Positions 1 through 7,805 of a stretch of 10,743 nt of DNA are shown one piece after another. Within the stretch, counting starts at the first letter, position 1; every line of letters begins with the position of its first letter. The notes under the pieces are model-generated. The model saw nothing but the letters and a program-made list of their open reading frames with translations, had not been told where the DNA came from and did no database searches. The translations under genes and the position numbers were made by a program. This stretch comes from Methylomarinum sp964397365 (lineage in GTDB: Bacteria > Pseudomonadota > Gammaproteobacteria > Methylococcales > Methylomonadaceae). Where the stretch lies: positions 1-10,743 of the forward strand of contig CAYNIU010000078.1 in the NCBI GenBank assembly GCA_964397365.1. Direction: 5' to 3'.

Positions 1-1
1 C

Positions 2-103
2 GGTGTACGTGAGTATCCTGCACGGGTAAAATGCGCGACATTGGCTTGGCATACTTTGGATGCGGCGATTAAAAACCAGGAAAAATCAATATCGACTGAA
101 TAA
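2..103 (+). CDS. sufU: SufU-type Fe-S cluster scaffold protein (C-terminal fragment)
   Basis: This is the 3' end of a gene that begins before the window. Reading frame 2 gives 33 residues and a TAA stop. The segment contains RVKCATLAWHTLDAAI, which matches the C-terminal signature of SufU/NifU-like scaffolds (family knowledge: R-V-K-C-A-T-L-A-W). IscU proteins have a different sequence around their third cysteine. The cysteine in KCATLAW corresponds to the last of the three conserved metal or cluster ligands. The protein would take part in Fe-S cluster assembly or sulfur transfer with the SufS desulfurase in the cytoplasm. It is probably the end of a suf operon, because the next genes follow at 3 nt and then with an overlap, and one of them encodes an Fe-S protein. 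Only the tail is visible, so the full family assignment rests on this short motif. Confidence 0.82.
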   Translation, partial: GVREYPARVKCATLAWHTLDAAIKNQEKSISTE

Positions 104-106
104 CTC

Positions 107-883
107 ATGCGTTCTGTTTTGGCGGTTATGGTGGATGATGAAAATGACAGTACGGCCAGTCAGGCATTGGCTGACAGGCTGGCTGTGCCTTTGTTGGCCG
201 CAACAGAAGTGAGCCAAGATAGCGCATTTTCGTTGTTTTTAAGTTATCGTGACGGTTGTTTAAAACTGCTGGATAAGCAGTTGTTAAAAAAAGGCGGCTT
301 AATGGTCAATATCGAACCGCGTAGCGGTGAGCAACATTCCTGGCCGGCGTCCAAAAAAAGTGTTTTTGCCCGGGCTATTGGTAAAAAAACACAATCAGTG
401 GTCGACGCCACAACAGGTTGGGCGCAGGATAGTCTGGTATTGTTTCGCATGGGTTATAAAGTCACCTGCATTGAACGCTCACCGGTAATGATTGAATTGA
501 TTCGAGATGGTTTTAATCGTCTGTCACAAAAAGACTGGGTACAGAGACGCCGCTTACAAGCACCGGATTTAATGTCCGGTAATGCCATTGAAATTCTAGA
601 TTCACTGAAATTTCAACCGGACTGTATCTATCTTGACCCCATGTTTCCTGCCAAGCGTAAAAAGTCAGCAAAAGCAAAAAAGGCAATGAACGTGTTGCGC
701 AATATTTTAGGAGATGATGACGATCGGGAGGCTTTGTTTGCCGCAGCGTTTGCAGCCACAGGCCGGCGAGTGGTGGTGAAAAGTCCTGATTATGCCGCTC
801 CCTTGGGCGGAGAGGTCGATGAGGTCTTTCAAGGGAAGTTATTGCGTTATGATGTCTATATTAAAAGAGGTATGGAGGACTGA
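107..883 (+). CDS. rsmJ: 16S rRNA (guanine(1516)-N(2))-methyltransferase RsmJ
   Basis: The protein has 258 residues (E. coli RsmJ has 250). The family uses S-adenosylmethionine to methylate the N2 of G1516 in 16S rRNA of the small subunit. Visible signatures are the SAM-binding motif I around residues 98-108 (VVDATTGWAQD; E. coli has VVDATAGLGRD), an acidic motif II residue at E123, the catalytic-type motif YLDPMFP at 175-181, and RVVVKSPDYAAPL at 221-233 near the C terminus. These blocks occur in the same order as in E. coli RsmJ. The N-terminal 60 residues are less conserved, as is usual. The ATG lies 3 nt after the sufU stop and has only a weak ribosome site, so it probably relies on coupling to sufU translation. 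Its TGA stop overlaps the ATG of the Rieske gene. An rRNA-modification gene inside an Fe-S operon is an odd placement. Confidence 0.93.
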   Translation: MRSVLAVMVDDENDSTASQALADRLAVPLLAATEVSQDSAFSLFLSYRDGCLKLLDKQLLKKGGLMVNIEPRSGEQHSWPASKKSVFARAIGKKTQSVVDATTGWAQDSLVLFRMGYKVTCIERSPVMIELIRDGFNRLSQKDWVQRRRLQAPDLMSGNAIEILDSLKFQPDCIYLDPMFPAKRKKSAKAKKAMNVLRNILGDDDDREALFAAAFAATGRRVVVKSPDYAAPLGGEVDEVFQGKLLRYDVYIKRGMED

Positions 884-1203
884 TGTCTGACTGGGTGGAT
901 GTGGCAGCCGCAGAAACGGTTGCCGAAGGGGAGTATGTGGTTGTTGATGTGGATGGTACGGATGTCGCTGTATTTAAAATTGACGGACAATTTTATGCCA
1001 TAGAAGATGTCTGTACTCATGATGGCGCTGAAATTGCCAGTGGGGAATTGCAAGGGGATGAAATTGTTTGTCCTCGGCATGGTGCTCGTTTTTGCGTTAA
1101 AACGGGTGAAGTAAAATGTGCGCCCGCCTATGAAAATATTGATACTTTTCCATTGCAGATAGTGGAAGGGCGTGTTCAGGTTCGTGATGATCGCTGGGAT
1201 TAG
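883..1203 (+). CDS. Rieske [2Fe-2S] ferredoxin (small, non-heme oxygenase ferredoxin type)
   Basis: This is a 106-residue soluble protein consisting of a single Rieske domain. Both halves of the cluster-binding motif are present: C44-T-H46 in VCTHDGAEIASG and C63-P-R-H66-G in VCPRHGARF. This gives two Cys and two His ligands for a [2Fe-2S] centre, at the spacing usual for small Rieske ferredoxins. There is no signal peptide or membrane segment, so it is not a bc1-type Rieske protein. It looks like the ferredoxin components of aromatic-ring or non-heme oxygenases (BphF/NdoA-like), but no oxygenase gene is visible here. Its position behind sufU suggests an electron-transfer role connected with Fe-S assembly or maintenance; that is inference. 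The start is firm: GGAGG at 874-878 precedes the ATG, which shares one base with the rsmJ TGA (ATG within TGATG). The partner protein is unknown. Confidence 0.9.
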   Translation: MSDWVDVAAAETVAEGEYVVVDVDGTDVAVFKIDGQFYAIEDVCTHDGAEIASGELQGDEIVCPRHGARFCVKTGEVKCAPAYENIDTFPLQIVEGRVQVRDDRWD

Positions 1204-1211
1204 GAAGTAAG

Positions 1212-2015
1212 ATGGACTATTTTGTCTGGAATATAAATCCAATTTTATTTGACTTTGGCGCTATTAAAATACGCTGGTATGGTTTGATGTTTGCCAGCGC
1301 CTTTATGTCCAGTTTTGCTGTGATGCAGTGGATATACAAGCGGGAAGGAAAAAATATTGAAGAGCTGGATCGTTTGCTCTGGTTCATGGCAATCGGTACG
1401 ATTGTCGGTGCGAGGCTGGGGCATTGTCTGTTTTATGATCCCGGTTATTACCTGAGTCATCCCTGGAAGATTCTGGCTATCTGGGAAGGTGGTCTGGCCA
1501 GTCATGGCGCCATTATCGGTATTTTAATCAGTTTATATTTATATCAGTTGAAAACCAATGATGGTTATCTCTGGTTACTGGATCGTGTGGCTGTAGCCGC
1601 TACGATAGCGGCCAGCCTTATCCGGATCGGTAATTTTTTTAATTCGGAAATCTTGGGGATTCCGACAGATGTGCCTTGGGCGATTATTTTTGCCAGAGTG
1701 GATTATTTGCCCAGGCATCCGGTGCAACTCTATGAATCATTATCTTATGCGATAATATTTGTTTTATTGATAATCGTTTACAAAAAGACTGCAGATAAGG
1801 AAATCAGAGGACTTTTGTTTGGAATATTTACGGTGATGGCGTTTTTTGCCCGTTTTTTTCTGGAGTTTGTCAAGACCAGGCAGGCCTCATACAGCAATGA
1901 TTGGGGTTTGACTACCGGGCAAATACTCAGTATTCCATTCTTTCTGATCGGTATTGTTTTTATTTTCTGGTCATTACATCAATATCGCAAACAAGCTGCT
2001 AATAATCGGTTATAA
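1212..2015 (+). CDS. lgt: Phosphatidylglycerol-prolipoprotein diacylglyceryl transferase Lgt (Bacteroidota-like)
   Basis: The 267-residue inner-membrane enzyme transfers diacylglycerol from phosphatidylglycerol to the lipobox cysteine of prolipoproteins, the first step of lipoprotein maturation. Several hydrophobic segments are visible (about 23-41, 57-75, 98-112, 126-142, 176-190, 200-220, 240-255). The Lgt signature is intact at 138-149 (RIGNFFNSEILG), giving R138, N141, E146 and G149 for E. coli R143, N146, E151 and G154. H98 in SHG and Y23 in RWYG match E. coli H103 and Y26. Block by block it resembles Bacteroidota enzymes rather than proteobacterial ones: GARLGHCLFYDPGYY, WEGGLASHGA, LWLLDR, RIGNFFNSE, and only a short stretch before PRHPVQLYE. 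AGGAAG at 1202-1207 is the ribosome site and overlaps the Rieske stop codon, so it is probably cotranscribed with the genes before it. The family call is very secure; the foreign origin is inference. Confidence 0.95.
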   Translation: MDYFVWNINPILFDFGAIKIRWYGLMFASAFMSSFAVMQWIYKREGKNIEELDRLLWFMAIGTIVGARLGHCLFYDPGYYLSHPWKILAIWEGGLASHGAIIGILISLYLYQLKTNDGYLWLLDRVAVAATIAASLIRIGNFFNSEILGIPTDVPWAIIFARVDYLPRHPVQLYESLSYAIIFVLLIIVYKKTADKEIRGLLFGIFTVMAFFARFFLEFVKTRQASYSNDWGLTTGQILSIPFFLIGIVFIFWSLHQYRKQAANNRL

Positions 2016-2076
2016 TGCCCGGTTCGATTATGTGCCAAGGTTTTTATAAGTCACTTTGGTAATAACTAAAAAAACC

Positions 2077-3174
<1,098 letters not shown>

Positions 3175-3206
3175 TCTTATTATTCAGGGCGAGGCAACGA
3201 TAGTTC

Positions 3207-3235
3207 AAGCTGACAATGTCTGTATGTGTTAGCTT
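3207..3235 (+). other. RNA hairpin in the prfB-lysS intergenic region
   Basis: The arms AAGCTGACA (3207-3215) and TGTTAGCTT (3227-3235) form a nine-pair stem with one G-U wobble and an 11-nt loop. Only a few scattered T follow, so it is not a classical intrinsic terminator. It lies 33 nt after the prfB stop and 59 nt before the lysS ATG. It could be a weak terminator, a processing or stability structure, or a leader hairpin of lysS. I recognise no riboswitch or T-box. Confidence 0.4.
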
Positions 3236-3294
3236 TAACATCTGCCTGGCAAGCTTTCCGGCTTCCTAGCAGTTTATTAAAAAATGAAACGAAT

Positions 3295-4797
3295 ATGTCA
3301 GAAATCGAACAAGACGAACAGGAACAAATAAAACAACGACGCAATAAACTGGATACGTTACGTCAGGAAGGCATCGCCTTTCCGACCGACTTTCGTCGTA
3401 ATGTGGTGAGCGGTGAGCTGATTGCCGAATATGGTGACAAGACAAAAGAAGCACTGGAAGAAACACCTGTTCGGGTAAAACTTGCCGGACGCATAATGAC
3501 TCGCAGGATAATGGGCAAAGCCAGTTTTTGTCATATTCAGGATATGTCGGGAAAGATACAGCTTTATGTGACCCGCGATACACTGCCGGAAGGTTTTTAT
3601 AACACTCAGTTTAAGAAATGGGACATTGGTGACATCATCGGTGCCGAAGGAACGTTGTTTAAAACTCAAACAGGTGAGCTCAGTGTGCGCGTTGACGATA
3701 TTCGTCTTCTGACTAAAGCATTGCGACCATTGCCGGAAAAATTTCACGGTATAGCCGATCAGGAAATCAAGTACAGACAACGTTATCTGGATTTGATCAT
3801 GAATGACGATTCACGCAAGACATTCCTGATGCGTTCCAGAATTGTCGCCTATATTCGCCAGTTCTTGACAGATCGCAATTATCTGGAAGTGGAAACGCCA
3901 ATGATGCAGACTATTCCAGGTGGAGCCACTGCCAGGCCGTTTGAAACGCACCATAATGCGCTGGATATGGGGATGTATTTGCGTATTGCACCGGAATTGT
4001 ATTTAAAGCGTCTGGTTGTTGGCGGTTTTGAACGGGTATTTGAAATTAACCGTAATTTTCGTAATGAAGGTTTATCTACCCGTCATAATCCAGAGTTCAC
4101 CATGCTGGAGTTTTATCAGGCTTATGCTGAATACGGTGATTTGATGGATTTGACCGAAGCCATGCTAAAAGGACTAGCGGAAGATGTCGTCGGACAGGCC
4201 GTGATCGAATACCAGGGTGAGCAATATGATTTTGGTAAACCCTTTGATCGAATGACGGTGATCGAGTCTATTTTGCATTTTAATCCTGAGTTAACGCAGG
4301 CCGATATTGATAATCGTGAAGCGGCTGTTAAAGTGGCGGATAAGCTGGGTATTCCCATTAAAGACAACTATGGTTTAGGCAAAGTTCAGATTGAAATTTT
4401 TGAGAAAACGGTCGAAGACCGTTTAATGAACCCAACCTTTATCACTGCTTATCCGGTTGAAGTATCGCCATTGGCGAGGCGCAATGACGATGATCCGCAT
4501 GTTACGGATCGTTTTGAATTTTTTGTTGGAGGAAAGGAAATCGCCAACGGTTTTACCGAGCTGAATGACGCTGAAGATCAGGCGGAACGTTTCCGTAAAC
4601 AGGTGGAAGAAAAAGAAGCCGGTGATGATGAAGCGATGCATTTTGATGCCGATTACATTACCGCTTTGGAACACGGTATGCCGCCTACAGCTGGTGAGGG
4701 AATCGGTATCGACCGTTTGGTTATGTTGTTTACCAATTCACCCAGCATTCGTGATGTCTTGTTGTTTCCGCATATGAGACCACAAATTAATAAATGA
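3295..4797 (+). CDS. lysS: Lysyl-tRNA synthetase, class II
   Basis: This cytoplasmic enzyme activates lysine with ATP and charges tRNA-Lys. The chosen ATG gives 500 residues (E. coli LysS has 505), starting MSEIEQDEQEQIKQRRNKLD; an in-frame start at 3226 would add 23 unrelated residues. An N-terminal helix is followed by the anticodon-binding OB fold at about 60-150 (VKLAGRIMTRRIMGKASF). The class II catalytic domain then carries motif 1 (YLEVETPMMQTIPGG), motif 2 (FERVFEINRNFRNEG) and motif 3 (GIGIDRLVMLFTN with a terminal RDVLLFPHMRP). All are intact and very close to the E. coli protein, as is the conserved VSPLARRND stretch. The ribosome site is weak. It forms the usual prfB-lysS pair, both genes acting in translation. 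The enzyme is expected to be a homodimer. Confidence 0.97.
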   Translation: MSEIEQDEQEQIKQRRNKLDTLRQEGIAFPTDFRRNVVSGELIAEYGDKTKEALEETPVRVKLAGRIMTRRIMGKASFCHIQDMSGKIQLYVTRDTLPEGFYNTQFKKWDIGDIIGAEGTLFKTQTGELSVRVDDIRLLTKALRPLPEKFHGIADQEIKYRQRYLDLIMNDDSRKTFLMRSRIVAYIRQFLTDRNYLEVETPMMQTIPGGATARPFETHHNALDMGMYLRIAPELYLKRLVVGGFERVFEINRNFRNEGLSTRHNPEFTMLEFYQAYAEYGDLMDLTEAMLKGLAEDVVGQAVIEYQGEQYDFGKPFDRMTVIESILHFNPELTQADIDNREAAVKVADKLGIPIKDNYGLGKVQIEIFEKTVEDRLMNPTFITAYPVEVSPLARRNDDDPHVTDRFEFFVGGKEIANGFTELNDAEDQAERFRKQVEEKEAGDDEAMHFDADYITALEHGMPPTAGEGIGIDRLVMLFTNSPSIRDVLLFPHMRPQINK

Positions 4798-4859
4798 ATG
4801 AAACAGTCGGGTCACTGCTATAGCACAGCCCTGTCAGTCCAAAGTTAAAAGAGAGCATT

Positions 4860-5342
4860 ATGGCAGTAAACGAACAAGAATTTAAAAATGCCCTGAAATT
4901 ATGGGCCAGTGGCGTCACTGTGGTGACATCGCAAACGCAACAGCACGGAATAAAAGGGATGACGGCAACATCCTTCAGCAGTGTCTCTCTGGAGCCACCG
5001 CAAATTCTTGTTTGTATCAATCAATCTGCCGATACCGGTGAGGTTATACTTGAAGGTAAACACTTTGCGGTCAATATTTTAACTACTTCTCAACAGGATG
5101 TATCCAATCAATTTGCCGGTGGCAGCAGTCAGGAAGAGCGCTTTGACAATACTGCCTGGCATGAAGGTATATCAGGTTCGCCAGTGTTGGATGGTGCCCT
5201 TGCTTCAATTGAGTGTAAAGTGGTTCAGCAGGTATTGGCCGGAACACATTGGGTGATTATCGGTGAAGTTGAAAAGGTCATTTGTCGTAGTGGCGAGCCT
5301 TTATTGCATTACAGTTCCAGTTATCGGGAATTGGTGCAGTAA
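4860..5342 (+). CDS. Flavin reductase-like domain protein (FMN-binding split barrel)
   Basis: The 160-residue soluble protein is a single flavin reductase-like domain (the HpaC/RutF type of NAD(P)H:flavin oxidoreductase). Visible family blocks are GVTVVTS near residue 18, GMTATSFSSVSLEPPQILVC at about 33-52, where FMN normally binds, FAVNIL at about 69-74, and GTHWVIIGEVEKV at about 128-140. Such proteins reduce flavins for a partner monooxygenase or act alone on flavin-linked substrates. No monooxygenase is visible nearby, so substrate and partner are unknown. GAGAG at 4851-4855 is a fair ribosome site ahead of the ATG. The gene lies 62 nt after lysS on the same strand and might be read from it. 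It converges with the lipid-transport operon; the 145-nt gap beyond its stop shows no good terminator. Confidence 0.85.
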   Translation: MAVNEQEFKNALKLWASGVTVVTSQTQQHGIKGMTATSFSSVSLEPPQILVCINQSADTGEVILEGKHFAVNILTTSQQDVSNQFAGGSSQEERFDNTAWHEGISGSPVLDGALASIECKVVQQVLAGTHWVIIGEVEKVICRSGEPLLHYSSSYRELVQ

Positions 5343-5487
5343 GTTTGTAGCGAAAGTTTGGCTTTCCATACATGAGTTTTCAGCACCGTGATACTCCTTT
5401 TTTGTCTTGGTTTCGGTAAAAATTTGATCTATTGAAATGTTAAAAATTTATGTGTGGAGAGTGTAGAACTGTCGTTGGATAAAATGA

Positions 5488-6099
5488 CTATCGGGACATA
5501 CCGTTTCTGATTGCGTCGGCGATTTCATGACTTAAGGTTTGTAAGGTTCGGTTTTCTGCATCAATCAGGTGTTCAAACGTATTTCCACTGATTGATTTGT
5601 TGATGATTGATATTTTGGTCAATATTAATTTTTTGTTTTTATCGTAGAGAGACCAGCGTGCGCTTAAATTGACATCTTTATTCAACTGTCCGTCAAAACG
5701 GTTAATGTCAATACTGACCCGGTAATCAAGTGGTATTTTTTTATCACGTCGGGGTAAAACAAATACTCGGTTGCTGACTAACAGATTTGATAATTCAACC
5801 GTGATTACCCTGGATATATTACTCTTCAAAGGTTCTGCCCAGCGGTTGAATTCAGATAATTCAAGTTTATGAGGACTCACTCTGGTGACAATTTGTGGAC
5901 GATCAAGATAAGGGGCTATGTTGACGGTGTCAATACCGATAGTAATGCCATATTCAATACGGGTTAATTTGCTGTTAACAGGTTGTTCAAGATAATAGAA
6001 ATTGGTTTTAGGCGATGAGCCGCATCCAGACAAGATTAGAATCAGCCATGTAAACTGTGTTATGTGCTGTGAAAAACGATATAAGAATTGTTTAGTCAT
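5488..6099 (-). CDS. PqiC-like ABC-type transport auxiliary lipoprotein
   Basis: The 203-residue protein has a type II signal peptide: a hydrophobic stretch up to residue 23 and the lipobox L23-S-G-C26, with Gly at +2, which would not retain it in the inner membrane (Lol rule known from E. coli). The mature part matches the ABC_trans_aux/PqiC family (formerly DUF330). It has FYYLEQP just after the cysteine, then a block of the form IAPYLDRPQIVTR, and EFNRWAEPLKSNISRVI, followed by a predicted beta-rich domain. In E. coli PqiC is an outer-membrane lipoprotein that works with the MCE protein PqiB. It is the last gene of the operon, 9 nt after the MCE gene, and its AGGA ribosome site overlaps that gene's TAG stop. 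I infer that it docks the MCE tube at the outer membrane. MlaA is an unlikely alternative, since no MlaA-like sequence is visible. Confidence 0.85.
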   Translation of the reverse strand: MTKQFLYRFSQHITQFTWLILILSGCGSSPKTNFYYLEQPVNSKLTRIEYGITIGIDTVNIAPYLDRPQIVTRVSPHKLELSEFNRWAEPLKSNISRVITVELSNLLVSNRVFVLPRRDKKIPLDYRVSIDINRFDGQLNKDVNLSARWSLYDKNKKLILTKISIINKSISGNTFEHLIDAENRTLQTLSHEIADAIRNGMSR

Positions 6100-6108
6100 G
6101 GTGGATTC

Positions 6109-7056
6109 CTAATAGTCTTTTCCTTTGAGTAGTGATTCTGGATGTCTTTCCAGATAGTTCGCCAGAATTCGGAATGAACGCGCGGATTTGGCTAATTCAT
6201 TCAGGGCATTATCCAGTTCGGTTCGGGTTGCAGAATCTTTACCGACCATATTATCAAGACTGGTCAAGGCTGAATTGGCCTCATTCAAGGCGGTTATAGC
6301 TGAATTTGTTAAAGGGTCAACTTGGTTGTCTACATGTCGGGTCAGTTTGGAAATATCTTTTAGTGTTGTATACAGGGCGGTATCGACCGAGTTCAGAGTT
6401 TGTTGCAATTGAATCAGTGTCAGATTGGTATTGTGGATTGTTTCTTTAAGTTCTTCCGAGCGAATCAGGGTATTGATAGCGCTCAGGGTATCCAGAAACT
6501 TATCGGCAATTGCCTGTAAGGGAAGTTGTTCAAACTGATTGACCAACTTGTCAGTAATCGTTTCCACAGTGGGTACCTCAACAATATGATCATCAATATG
6601 GCTTAACTGAATGGGTGTGTCTGGATAAAAATCCAAATCAATAATCATTTGTCCAGTAACCAGACTTTGCAGTTTGAGCTGAGCCCGAAGTCCTCCTTGT
6701 ATAAGAGCTTCAGCTTCCTGTTTCCATTCTTTCTCGGTTTCGGACTTGGCCAAGTCCTTAAAGTCTGAATTTTTTACCGTACCCCGTTCGATTTCCATAT
6801 AAACGGGTACGGTAATCGCTTTGGTCTGGTTATCCAGAACGACATCAATATTGGTGACACTACCGATACGAACACCGCGTAGTACAACCGCAGCGCCAAT
6901 ATTTAAACCTTGTACATTACCGGGGAAAACAGCCATTATTTTATAGGTTCGGGCAAAAAACTGGCCAGAACTGAATAACATAACGCCGATAATAAGCAAT
7001 ACCATTGCGCCGATGACGAAACCGCCTATTGCAGCAGGGCTGGCTTTTTTACTCAT
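6109..7056 (-). CDS. mlaD: MCE-domain lipid-transport protein, MlaD/PqiB-like, with long helical tail
   Basis: The 315-residue protein is anchored in the inner membrane by one helix (about 10-30) and has its bulk in the periplasm. The MCE domain covers about 39-147, with VFPGNVQGLNIGAAVVLRGV and GVRIGSVTNI near its start and GLRAQLKLQSLVTGQMIIDL towards its end. An insertion at about 92-118 resembles PqiB-type MCE domains. A long, mostly helical, low-hydrophobicity region follows (about 167-296), ending in YLERHPESLLKGK at 301-313, a motif shared with PqiB-like proteins. E. coli MlaD is only 183 residues, so this tail is the main difference. MCE proteins form hexameric rings that pass lipids between membranes. 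The ribosome site GAGGTG is at 7061-7066, and the ATG overlaps the MlaF stop (ATGA, 7053-7056), indicating coupled translation. The symbol mlaD is used by operon position. Confidence 0.9.
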   Translation of the reverse strand: MSKKASPAAIGGFVIGAMVLLIIGVMLFSSGQFFARTYKIMAVFPGNVQGLNIGAAVVLRGVRIGSVTNIDVVLDNQTKAITVPVYMEIERGTVKNSDFKDLAKSETEKEWKQEAEALIQGGLRAQLKLQSLVTGQMIIDLDFYPDTPIQLSHIDDHIVEVPTVETITDKLVNQFEQLPLQAIADKFLDTLSAINTLIRSEELKETIHNTNLTLIQLQQTLNSVDTALYTTLKDISKLTRHVDNQVDPLTNSAITALNEANSALTSLDNMVGKDSATRTELDNALNELAKSARSFRILANYLERHPESLLKGKDY

Positions 7057-7802
7057 GATTCACCTCGGGTAAGAAAAGCATGTACTTTGGGGTGGTTACA
7101 TTTTTTCAGAAGCACCTTGGGGTCACCTTCAGTAATCATGGTTTTGGTCTCCGGGTCGAGAAACACGGAATTATTGCCAATGGCAAAAATGCTGGCCAGT
7201 TCGTGAGTAACGATGACCATGGTGGTTCCTAAACTATCACGTAACTCCAGAATCAGATCATCAAGGTTTTTGGCGCTGACCGGATCAAGTCCGGCAGATG
7301 GTTCGTCAAAAAACAGAACATCAGGATCCATTGCCATAGCCCGTGCAATACCGGCGCGTTTTTGCATACCACCACTGATTTCGGCTGGATAATAATCTTC
7401 AAAGCCACGCAGTCCAACCAATGCCAGCTTCAGTGATGCGATTTTACGAATCTGTGCGGCGCTCAAATCACTATATTGCTCAAGCAATACGGCGATATTC
7501 TCAGCTAATGTCATTGAACTCCAGAGTGCGCCACTCTGATACATGACGCCAAAATTCCTTTTTATCTGTTTTTGTTGTTCTTCACTGCTTTCCCAAAAAC
7601 TTTTATCTTGATATAAAATCTGTCCACTATCGGGTGCTTTGAGTCCCACTAAGTGCCGCATCAAGGTGCTTTTTCCACAACCGCTGCCGCCCATGATAAT
7701 AAAAATATCATTGCGGTTGATAGTGAAATTCAGGTTCTGTTGAATAATAAAATCTCCATAAGCCATAGTCAGGTTTTTTACAGTGATCTGTGCTTCTGAC
7801 AT
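7053..7802 (-). CDS. mlaF: Lipid-transport ABC ATPase MlaF-like
   Basis: The 249-residue ATPase powers the lipid transporter from the cytoplasmic face. All ABC elements are present: Walker A GGSGCGKST at 38-46, Q-loop Q89 in MYQSGALW, signature ISGGM at 142-146, Walker B VLFFDE at 162-167, D-loop SAGLDP and the switch H200 in VTHE. MYQSGALWSSMT and the ISGGMQKRAGIARAMA block are typical of the MlaF/Ttg2A group rather than of general importers. The start has a GGGAG ribosome site at 7811-7815, inside the end of the permease gene, and a 3-nt gap to it. Its stop overlaps the MCE gene start by 4 nt. It should form a dimer that pairs with the MlaE-like permease. No key residue is missing. Confidence 0.95.
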   Translation of the reverse strand: MSEAQITVKNLTMAYGDFIIQQNLNFTINRNDIFIIMGGSGCGKSTLMRHLVGLKAPDSGQILYQDKSFWESSEEQQKQIKRNFGVMYQSGALWSSMTLAENIAVLLEQYSDLSAAQIRKIASLKLALVGLRGFEDYYPAEISGGMQKRAGIARAMAMDPDVLFFDEPSAGLDPVSAKNLDDLILELRDSLGTTMVIVTHELASIFAIGNNSVFLDPETKTMITEGDPKVLLKKCNHPKVHAFLTRGES

Positions 7803-7805
7803 GGC

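Noticed and set aside
856..1242. Open frame of 128 codons antisense to the Rieske gene.
   Set aside because: It is the mirror of a well-supported Rieske gene and shows no family motif.
2018..2036. A GGTTCGATT string resembling a tRNA T-loop after lgt.
   Set aside because: The sequence before it is lgt coding sequence, and no acceptor, D or anticodon arms can be formed.
2056..2076. TTG start for prfB seven codons before the ATG.
   Set aside because: The ATG at 2077 gives the exact length and N terminus of RF2 homologues; the extension has no counterpart.
3284..3331. A 15-codon reading frame with four lysine codons overlapping the lysS start, like a leader peptide.
   Set aside because: The region is A-rich, which produces lysine codons by chance; there is no ribosome site and no attenuator fold linked to it.
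4816..4825. Ten-base palindrome TGCTATAGCA between lysS and the flavin reductase gene as an operator.
   Set aside because: It is short, a single copy, and not paired with a recognisable promoter.
5352..5366. GAAAG/CTTTC hairpin just after the flavin reductase gene as a terminator.
   Set aside because: Only five pairs, mostly A-T, and no T-run follows; it could easily be chance.
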